Positions 56,780-64,000 of a stretch of 64,000 nucleotides of DNA are shown piece after piece. The stretch lies in the NCBI GenBank assembly GCA_964247055.1, contig OZ176051.1, positions 11,408,001 to 11,472,000 on the forward strand, given 5' to 3'. The stretch's first letter is position 1, and each line of letters opens with the position of its first letter. A program made the position numbers and the translations under genes. The notes under the pieces are model-generated. The model did not search any database, was not told the DNA's origin, and was given only the letters and a program-made list of their open reading frames with translations. The stretch comes from Paragordius varius. Its lineage: Eukaryota; Nematomorpha.

Positions 56780-57490
56780 GTATGCAAAAAATATTTCAAG
56801 ACTATGTATAATTTACAATGCAAAACTTAAAAAACAAAAAAAACGAAATTTTTGCCAAATTTATTAGAAACCGCAATTTTTACCTGTATTTATTATAATG
56901 TCCAAAGTAATTAATTACAATTAACAATGCAAAACCTAAAAAACAAAAAAACTAAATTTTTACTAATTTTATTAAAAACCGCAATTCTTACCTTTATAAT
57001 AATGTCCAAAATATGTAGTAATTAATTACAATTAACAATGCAAAACCTAAAAAAACTAAATTTTTACTAATTTTATTAAAAACCGCAATTCTTACCTGTA
57101 TTTATAATAATGTCCAAAATATGTAGTCATTAATTACAATTAACAATGCAAAACCTAAATAAAAAAAACTAAATTTTTGCTAAATTTGTTAAAAACCGAA
57201 TTTTTACCCGTATTTATAATAATGTCCAAAATATGTAGTAATTAAATTCAATTAACAATGCAAAACATAAAAAGCAAAAAAAACTAAATTTTTACTAAAT
57301 TTGTTAAAAACCGCAATTTTGCCTGGATTTAATAAAATGCCCAAAATATGTAGTAATTGATTACAATTAACATGTTACATAAAAAAAGCAAAAAAATTAA
57401 ATGACTAAATTTAAAACGAATTTTTACCTGATTAAAATGTCTGAAATACTTAAAAATTATTAATAATTAACAATGCAAAACATAAAAGAC
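56780..57490. repeat. right-arm array of about 109-bp repeats (seven units)
   Basis: The inverse landmark CAATGC falls at about 56821, 56930, 57041, 57149, 57261, 57373 (worn) and 57475, spacing 102-112. There are seven units against four on the left, so copy number changed after the arms formed. Confidence 0.9.
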
Positions 57491-57935
57491 AAAAATCTAA
57501 AATCTACTAAATTTCACAAATATATATTTACCTTTTTTTTAATTAGTAATACAATATAAAATAATTCTAATATTGATTAATCCAGGTATTTAGCATGTTG
57601 AAAAATATTTATTTTTAAATTTAGTAATAATTACATAAAAAAACTTAAAATACGTATTTTACTATTTATTAATTTATCAAAGATAAAAACCCACAAAATT
57701 CCGCATCTAAATACGTAACAACAATTACAAATGTTAACATAAATTGCTTAATATTCTCAAAATTTAACATTACAAAAAATCCATCAAATTAAAGCCTATG
57801 TTAATCTCACGTCAATCCTCTTTCATATGTGTACTACGAAATAATTTTGTGGGTCAGTATTTTACGCATTGGATAAACCATTTATGTTTTTCGACTGGCA
57901 ATAAAATTACTGAACATACATTAAAATGCATACTG

Positions 57936-58221
57936 TAAATACACTACAAAGAATATTTTTAAAACTAATCCTTTTAGGGGCCAACATTTTTCATGTTAAG
58001 CCAAAATGGTTAATAATTTAAATTAAATATGACAATACTTTTGATTATATTTTAAACAACAAATTTTTGATATTATAATATCCTAATTACACTATGAAAA
58101 TTGTGATAAAAATATTTTGATATCTCATATCATAAAAAGAATATTAGCATCGCCTTAGAGGGTTTCACTCATATTTTGTCATTCGAAAACTTGATCATAT
58201 TAAAACTCATCATGATTTAAG
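57936..58221. other. intergenic, nothing recognised
   Basis: Short AT-rich spacer between the foldback element and the candidate exon at 58222. No feature supported. Confidence 0.4.
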
Positions 58222-58419
58222 CTACTATTACTATTCCTCAATTCGAAATTCGTACGATTGGTCAAAATATTAATTTGTGTTTATTTACCTATGTGATAAG
58301 AATCTCAGGATTATTAAAAAGACTCCAAACCATTATCCCAGGTAAGAGAATATATGAGAATACAAGTATCTAATCTAATTTTGTTTTAACATATTTTAAT
58401 TTGGTTTACAGAGAGGTGA
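58222..58419 (+). CDS. probable last coding exons of an unidentified gene
   Basis: The exon 58222-58341 opens after an AG and reads TITIPQFEIRTIG, NINLCLFTYVIRISG, LLKRLQTIIP. It ends at a perfect donor CAG|GTAAGAG. A good acceptor, TTTGGTTTACAG, follows at 58411; joined in phase, the next codons are ER then TGA at 58417-58419. So the protein would end LLKRLQTIIPER. The intron would be 70 nt, like those of RPL27. Upstream exons were not found, and the foldback element begins about 290 bp upstream, so the gene may be truncated. I recognise no family. Confidence 0.4.
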
Positions 58420-58749
58420 TTCTTACCATTTCCAAAAGATTTATAAAGAATTAGTATTATTATTTCAAAATATGTGATCATAAATGAGCTGATAAAACAG
58501 GGGCAAATTCGAATTCAGTCAACATCTCCGAAAAATTAATTAAATGGAATAGACATATACCTTTTCCAGAAAATTAAAGTCAATATATTCGAAAAAAGTC
58601 ATTTTTCAGGGGTTGGGAAGGGTGGGAACTGTAAGATTTAAAAATTGCTTAGTTACCCCCGGAACACTTATAAATGAATTATTTTAAATAACGCAAGAAA
58701 TTAAATGTTAATTATTGAGCTAAAATCTAATTTTAAGGGGATAGGGATA
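58420..58749. other. intergenic spacer before the rRNA fragment
   Basis: Contains a G-rich patch (GGGGTTGGGAAGGGTGGGAA near 58610). No gene. Confidence 0.4.
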
Positions 58750-60706
58750 AGCACGAGTCATAAATTCGCGTTGATTACGTCCCTGCCATTTGTACACACC
58801 GCCCACTGAAGAAAGAGCTATCAATCTGTCAATCCTTACAGTGTCCTGGCCGGGTGAGTTTTCCCGCGTTGGGTCAAATTAAGCCGCAGGCTTCACTCCT
58901 GGTAGTGCCCCTTCGTCAATTGTTTTAAGTTTCAGCTTTGCAACCATACTTCCCCCCGAACCCAAAAACTTTGGTTTACCGAAGGCTGCCCGTCGGGTCA
59001 TATAAGAATACCCCGACGGATTGCCGGTCGGCATCGTTTATGGTCAGAACTACTGCGGTATGTGATCGCCTTCGAACCTCTGACTTTCGTTCTTCAATAA
59101 TGAAAACATTGGCAAATGCTTTCGCAGTTGTTCGCCTCCCGGCGGTTCAAGAATTTTACCTCTGGAGCCAGAGTACAGATGCCCTCGTCTTAATCATTAC
59201 CTCGGATTCTCGAGGTCCTATTCCATTATTCCATGCACAGATATTCGAGGCATCGAGCCTGCTTTAAGCACTCTAATTTTTTCAAAGTAAACTTTCCTTT
59301 AAACCAAAGACACTCGGTGAAGCGCACCTAAGACAAGACGGATTTTAGGACGGACAAGGAAACGATCGCAGCTAAGAGGGCTTCCTCCCGTTACCCGAGA
59401 TCCAGCTAAAAGCTTTTTAACTGCAACAACTTTAATATACGCTTTTGGAGCTGAATTACCGCGGCTGCTGCACCAGACTTTCCCTCCTCGTTAAAGGATC
59501 TAAAGTGATCTCATTCCAATTACAGGTTCTCGTAAGAGACCTACATTGTTATTTATCTTCACTACCTCCCCGAACTGGGAGTGGGTAATTTGCGCACCTG
59601 CTGCCTTCCTTGGATGTGGTAGCCGTTTCTCAGGCTCCCTCTCCGGAATCGAACCCTGATTCTCCGTTACGACCCTGGTAGGCATATAACCTACCATTGA
59701 CAGTTGATAAGGCAGACGTTTGAGATACGCCGGTACAAGACCATGCGATCGGCAAAAAGTTATCCAGAGTCACCAAAAACGGTTAGTTTTTGTACTAATA
59801 AAGGCTATCATACGATTCGATGTTTTAACATGTATTAGCTCTAGATTACCACAGTTATGCATGTAACATCGACAATCAAATAAACCATAACTGATTTAAT
59901 GAGCCATTCACGGTTGCACTTTGGGTAAGTTTATACTTAGACATGCATGGCTTAATCTTTGAGACAAGCATATGACTAGGGTTGTGCATTTGACAGCTTT
60001 TTCAAAAAAGTCCGGTCAGACCCAGTCAGACAATGGTCGTGACCGTGGTCATGACCACTTTTTATTTAAGTAAGTATCATGCGATATGGGATTGCCAAGA
60101 TAATGTTCGAATTACACTGCCGTTTCACTAATTATGTCATGTTTTTTCTTAAAAGTTTGTATTATACATTTTTTTAATATTTATTATTTACAAATATTTT
60201 CAATCAAATTTAATATAGAAATTTGTTTTCATGTGGCCATCTCAATCTTCAAATACATAGCTTTTAATACCGGATATTTCAAATAAAATTTTACCTAGTT
60301 TGTTCTTTCTTTAATCATTAAAATATCCAATTATAAGATGTGTTTCATTTTATTAGCTCACATATATGGAATTGCATATTTTGCAAAGTGCTTGATTGTT
60401 TTGTTTTTCGAAATAACTTATATGCTTGAATGCTAACGTTATAAGGATGCATGTTTAACAATTTTCAATATATATTGTTAAATAAGCAAATTTAAATATT
60501 TAATTTTTATTTTTAAAACTATAATAAAAAACAATTAATTCTTACTATCTCTTTTCTAAAAAAAAGTTACTAGCAATTTTTAAAAAACAGCTTTTTTAAA
60601 TGAACATGGTCAAAAAAATAGTCAGTAACCACATGACCCGATCAATTGACCGGGTCATGACTTGGTCAGCACAATCCTACATATGACTTTTGGCAGGATC
60701 AACGTG
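58750..60706 (-). rRNA. 18S rRNA gene copy, deleted and interrupted (pseudogene)
   Basis: Small-subunit rRNA on the minus strand. The 5' end is near 60706 (GTTGATCCTGCC). Universal blocks follow in order: CATATGCTTGTCTCAAAGAT, AAGCCATGCATGTCTAAGT, GCAGCCGCGGTAATTC, AGGTAAAATTCTTGAACCG and TGAAACTTAAAACAATTGAC (canonical form TGAAACTTAAAGGAATTGAC). After GATTGATAGCTCTTTCTT the sequence jumps to GGGCGGTGTGTACA, skipping roughly 350 nt of the usual 3' domain. It stops at TTATGACTCGTGCTTA, short of the normal 3' end. A 703-bp MITE sits about 20 nt into the gene. Some universal positions are altered (GACGAAGGGGCACTACC for the usual GACGGAAGGGCACCACC). It cannot yield a working rRNA. The open frames on either strand here are artefacts. 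Confidence 0.93.
59977..60679. mobile_element. non-autonomous hAT element inside the 18S gene, 703 bp
   Basis: Tips TAGGGTTGTGCATTTGACAG and the inverse TTGGTCAGCACAATCCTA, with further inverted GACC/GGTCA-rich subterminal sequence (GTCGTGACCGTGGTCATGAC, TTGACCGGGTCATGACTTGG). The flanks are a perfect 8-bp duplication, CATATGAC (59969-59976 and 60680-60687), which is 18S sequence. The perfect duplication indicates a fairly young insertion. Confidence 0.93.
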
Positions 60707-61220
60707 TTATGGTCTCTTGTCTCCACTCCTCATCCTCGAGGTATACGGAAACCAATTTACACCAAGAGTTAAACAAGACGAAAATTGGTTTTTAAATTTT
60801 GAAAGTTGCTGTTTTATTCCGATTTATCCTCGGAAACAAATGTGTCCCGATCAGCTCACTAAACGACAAATTTATGCCTTCATACTCCTACATGGGCGTT
60901 TGGTAAAACGATTAATTCAAGCCACAATCTATTTCCTTGATCATTTTTTTGGCGACAACCCCATGGTTTTGTGGGCAATGTTTCCGACATATCTTCAACT
61001 TCCAAGACTTGTTTGGTTCCTTTGATAACGTTTGCACTGGGACCTAAAGCAAAAACGCATTTCACGACAGTGCTCTTGGGATCAAATATGTCTCGAAACG
61101 TAAGCAACAGAGTAAAAGGTTGACCTCGACGGACTAAAGAACTTCCTCGCGTCTAACTATATCAAAACGATTCGTTCGGTGTAATTCTGTGTTAGCCTGC
61201 ACGGCTAAATCAACGTTTCA
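60707..61220 (-). other. probable rDNA flank (external transcribed spacer)
   Basis: GC content is visibly higher than the surroundings and falls off near 61220. It sits directly upstream of the 18S 5' end, where the external transcribed spacer would be. No conserved motif confirms it; the inference rests on position and composition. Confidence 0.45.
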
Positions 61221-61264
61221 AATCTTATTAAGATCATTTTTATTAGGATAATTAACTCTAGGCC

Positions 61265-61610
61265 TCACCACTTAAGTTTCGCTTTCTGGTAAATATTGCT
61301 TCTTGAAAAGTTATTTGTTGTCGAATTATTTTCATTCCTGGGATTTAGGGTTGGGACAGGCGGTTTTCTGAACATATTTTCTTTATTTTTAAATCTCAAA
61401 TTTCTGAATAAGTTTTCAGGATTTATAGTTACATTTCCATCAATATTTTTAAAATTTCTATTGGCAATATTATTAAAACTGCTCAAATTTCTCGAAAATT
61501 CTGGTGAATTATTTCGCAATAAATTTTCAATTCGACGCGGGAATCTGCCATCTAGGTTTCGAATTTCTATTTCCTCATATTACCATGTAATAGGGTATTA
61601 TTGGGTAATC
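61265..61610 (-). mobile_element. possible LTR-retrotransposon Gag-like fossil
   Basis: A minus-strand piece rich in Asn, Arg and Pro (RFPRRIENLL, MFRKPPVPTLNPRNENNS) recalls the low-complexity C-terminal part of Ty3/Gypsy Gag proteins. No LTR or other part is seen with it. It is a fragment, presumably old, and the identification is weak. Confidence 0.25.
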
Positions 61611-61770
61611 TATAGAGGTGATATATTTTTTCTATGAAATACAGGATAAATTTTTTAATATATTTTTAACAGTTTATTTTAAAACATTTTAATTCAAAAT
61701 TTAAAAAAGATTTTTACATCCAAAGTCATAATACAATGATTTTAAAATAGGATGATTTACAAATCTAAAA

Positions 61771-63460
61771 CCGAAGATATCAAATTAATTTAATAGCTTT
61801 CTAACTCCTTTACAAGTTATTACAGAACAATCATTGCTTGATGCCTATAACGTGGATTGGTTGCAAGACTACAATGGATCAAGCAGATTAGTTTCGAGTC
61901 CTAAAAATGTTCAAGAGTTCTAAAATCGTTTCCTACTGTAATGACGGAAAGTTAGCCATTGTACCACAAGGTGGAAATACAGGATTAGTCCATGGGAACA
62001 TTCCTGTGTTTGATGAAATTAACCTTTCAATGTCTAGCATGAATAAAGTTCCTGTCGATCAACTTTCAGGCATAGTTATATGTGAAGCAGGCTGCGTTCA
62101 AAAAACCCTAGATGAAACAGTATCTGCTCACGGGCCTATCGTACCTCTCATTTGGGCTCCAAAGGCAGTTGTCAAATAGGAGGTAAAGTTGCAACCAATG
62201 CAGGGGGTTTTCGACTTATTCGTTATGGTTTTTTAGGGGCTTAGTTTTAGGACTAGAAGTGGTTTTACATAGGAGAAATTTGTAACATGTTAAACCTTAC
62301 GAATAGACAATACCGGATATGATTTAAAACAATTGTTTATAGGTTCTTAAGGAACATTGGGCATCATTACAAAAAATTTTTTCTATACGACCAAAAGATG
62401 TGAATGTAGCTTTATTTGGATGTTCCAATTTTCAACAAATTATCGAAGCCTATATTAGCTCGTCAAGTATTGGGTGAAACATTATCTGCTTTTAAGTTTA
62501 TGGATAAAGCTTGTATCGAAACGGTCATTTCATCTTTTAAGGATCAAAAAATATGTAACCATACTACTTTTTGGTCGAGTCTGGGACTTATAGAAACAAA
62601 ATATTGATGCAAGACACAGACCAAAAACCTGACGATAAGGATATTGAAAGTGAATTTACCAGTATTAACAAGGAGAATTTAATGTTATATGGCACAAAAC
62701 TCTCTGATATGATATCTAGAAATGTGAATGGTAAAGGTAGTTTTGAGGGTACATTAGCTAAAAATACTACTTAATACTATGATATATGGAAGTTGCTAGA
62801 ACACATTTATCCAGCCCTTTCTAAAAGTTTTAGACAAAAAACTTCCAACAATGAAATCGCAAGTGATACAAAAGAATCGCCTAAATATGAAAACGATTTA
62901 AGGCAAGATCAATTTTTAGTGATATGACGTTTCTATCCCTATTACTCATTGGAAAAATTACATAGCTGATATGGTGGAAATTGTCAACAAAAATAATATA
63001 GCGGACCAAGATGTCATTGCAGTGAGTGGCCACTTTGGTGATCAAAATATGCACCTCAATATTATGCCCACAAGACCAAACATGTTACAGCGTTTGGATA
63101 ATTCATCATTATCACCCAATCACTTGCTGCATAATAAAGTTGAATACTTGTAATACAACCGTTTGACTCCATCGTTTCCTCTTACAGTATTAGCGCTGAA
63201 CATGAGGTAGGTTTACGAAAATTTTATGTACTAAACCATATACATTGTCCGCCTTGGTCGTCGATCACCAACACAGATGAAAATAGTTTTTCTTATTTTA
63301 ATTCCCCTGCTGCAGAAAATGTAAATGGTAGGGAGACTCCCGAAAAGGGAAAGCATGGTCAGTCGAAAAATGTTAAATTGCGGCCCACATCTAAAGAGAA
63401 CCTTTTGTGTTCCTTGAAACGAATTTCGAATGGAATTATGAATCCGTATAAAATATTTGG
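61771..63460 (+). pseudogene. D2HGDH: D-2-hydroxyglutarate dehydrogenase pseudogene
   Basis: D2HGDH is a mitochondrial FAD-linked enzyme oxidising D-2-hydroxyglutarate to 2-oxoglutarate. Family blocks appear in order on the plus strand: [64 protein letters not shown], then [22 protein letters not shown] plus GTLGIITKN, VLGETLSAFKFMD, SGHFGDQNMHLNIMP, EHEVGLRKFYV and NGIMNPYK near the end. They lie in different frames with stops between: the frame changes near 61905 and near 62155, and stops follow at about 62236. Later blocks shift again. No intron is evident over the full length, so it may be a retrocopy, though I see no poly-A tail. The FAD-binding PQGGNTG motif is still intact. A stretch near 63250-63370 (TNTDENSFSYF) has no counterpart in the mammalian enzyme I remember. 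Confidence 0.9.
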
Positions 63461-63724
63461 ATCGCTAATATATGAGTATAAAGGCTTTTACTATGGATTT
63501 TTATAAATCATAGATGCAAAATTTATACCTCAAATTTTTTATTTAGGAAATTGATTTTAGGCACTTTTCTAAATACATTTATATATTATATTCAAATTGT
63601 CATTACGTACTCACTCAAAATACCTAGCAATATATTATTATCATGCAGCATAATATTTATGATATTTGTATTAAAAATTAAAAAAATTATTAAAGAATGT
63701 TTAATACAATAGGGTAGATGTATG
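63461..63724. other. spacer, nothing recognised
   Basis: AT-rich sequence between the pseudogene and the retroelement edge. Confidence 0.4.
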
Positions 63725-64000
63725 GTCAGGGTAATTCAATGGTGAAACAAAATCTTTGGGTGTATGGTTGTGAGCGGCAGAAGGCCCCAGCAATTCTCGG
63801 TTGGGATTGGCTCCAAGAATTCCCCAATGCCATAAAACAGTTGATAAATTGACGTAAATATTTTAATAATATATTTGAGGAATATTCACTTGTTAATAAA
63901 TTTAATTCACTTTTTTGTGAAAAATTAGGGTGTTTCACTGGAACTCCTATCAAACTTTTTTTAAAAAACAATACAAAACCAAAAATTTTTAAGTGTCGCC
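63725..64000 (+). mobile_element. edge of a Ty3/Gypsy LTR-retrotransposon fossil (pol region)
   Basis: The plus strand reads like the end of the protease and the start of reverse transcriptase of a Ty3/Gypsy Pol: AILGWDWLQEF resembles the conserved LGxDWL after the protease, and FCEKLGCFTGTPIKLFLKN precedes the position where the RPVP motif would come. It runs off the window, and no LTR is in view. It appears broken; age cannot be jud​ged from this fragment. Confidence 0.7.

Larger units (their letters stand above)
54161..57935. mobile_element. 3.8-kb foldback element with tandem-repeat arms
   Basis: A near-complete palindrome. It starts CAGTATGCATTTTAATGTAT and ends with the exact inverse ATACATTAAAATGCATACTG; TA lies on both sides (54159-54160, 57936-57937). 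The outer 250 bp of the two arms pair almost perfectly (for example AAACATAAATGGTTTATCCA). Each arm then has an array of about 109-bp repeats, and an inner segment that pairs again to about 55.65 and 55.97 kb, leaving a loop of about 300 bp. The architecture is that of Foldback elements; the termini and TA flank resemble the Tc1/mariner group. No transposase is seen, so it is probably mobilised in trans. Confidence 0.85.

Noticed and set aside
54161-57935. Polinton or other large virus-like element for the long inverted repeat
   Set aside because: Too short, with no polymerase, integrase or capsid frame. The TA flank and tandem-repeat arms fit a foldback DNA transposon.
59500-61107. Open frames across the 18S and its flank
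   Set aside because: They fall in rRNA or rDNA spacer, where relatively GC-rich sequence creates chance frames.

Overview
The window is AT-rich nuclear DNA from a eukaryote, almost certainly an invertebrate animal. Evidence: spliced genes with GT-AG introns, TATA-box promoters, a complete ribosomal protein L27 gene, a granulin-type secreted protein, a many-finger C2H2 zinc-finger gene, a decayed D-2-hydroxyglutarate dehydrogenase copy, an 18S rRNA fragment, and many hAT and TA-flanked DNA transposons. Some inferred introns are only 24-36 nt, beside others of 56-64 nt and many of several hundred. Very short introns recall reduced parasitic animals such as dicyemids, but I cannot fix the lineage from sequence alone.

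Layout. 1-3.1 kb: RPL27 (minus) and a small secreted-protein gene (plus). 3.1-7.1 kb: long palindromic repeats. 8-10.7 kb: a plus-strand gene paralogous to the minus-strand gene at 45.4-47.7 kb. 12-13.6 kb: a small gene and a granulin gene facing each other; their shared 3' region is tandemly duplicated. 14.6-18.7 kb: a hAT MITE, then a 2.4-kb hAT transposon nested inside a palindromic MITE. 23.0-37.8 kb: one gene of 25 coding segments on the minus strand. I could thread it in phase through every junction to a 1,342-residue protein with eight zinc fingers, one per exon; its introns carry several MITEs. 38-43 kb: more palindromic repeats, one with a nested hAT element. 45.4-47.7 kb: the paralogous glycoprotein-like gene. 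51.9-52.8 kb: a two-exon secreted-peptide gene. 54.2-57.9 kb: a 3.8-kb foldback element with arms of 109-bp repeats. 58.2 kb: a likely terminal coding exon. 58.7-60.7 kb: an 18S rRNA copy (minus) with an internal deletion and a hAT MITE with a perfect 8-bp target duplication. 61.8-63.5 kb: the D2HGDH pseudogene. 63.7 kb to the end: the edge of a Ty3/Gypsy fossil.

The best candidates for something undescribed are: (i) TA-flanked MITEs and palindromes lying 10-46 nt downstream of 5' splice sites, one filling most of a 427-nt intron; (ii) the large foldback element whose repeat unit looks like a small exon with its own splice signals, and which shares termini with short MITEs; (iii) a roughly 200-bp structured repeat pair with a compensatory base-pair change; (iv) two tiny TATA-driven secreted-peptide genes; (v) the unrecognised paralogous pair of sequon-rich proteins.
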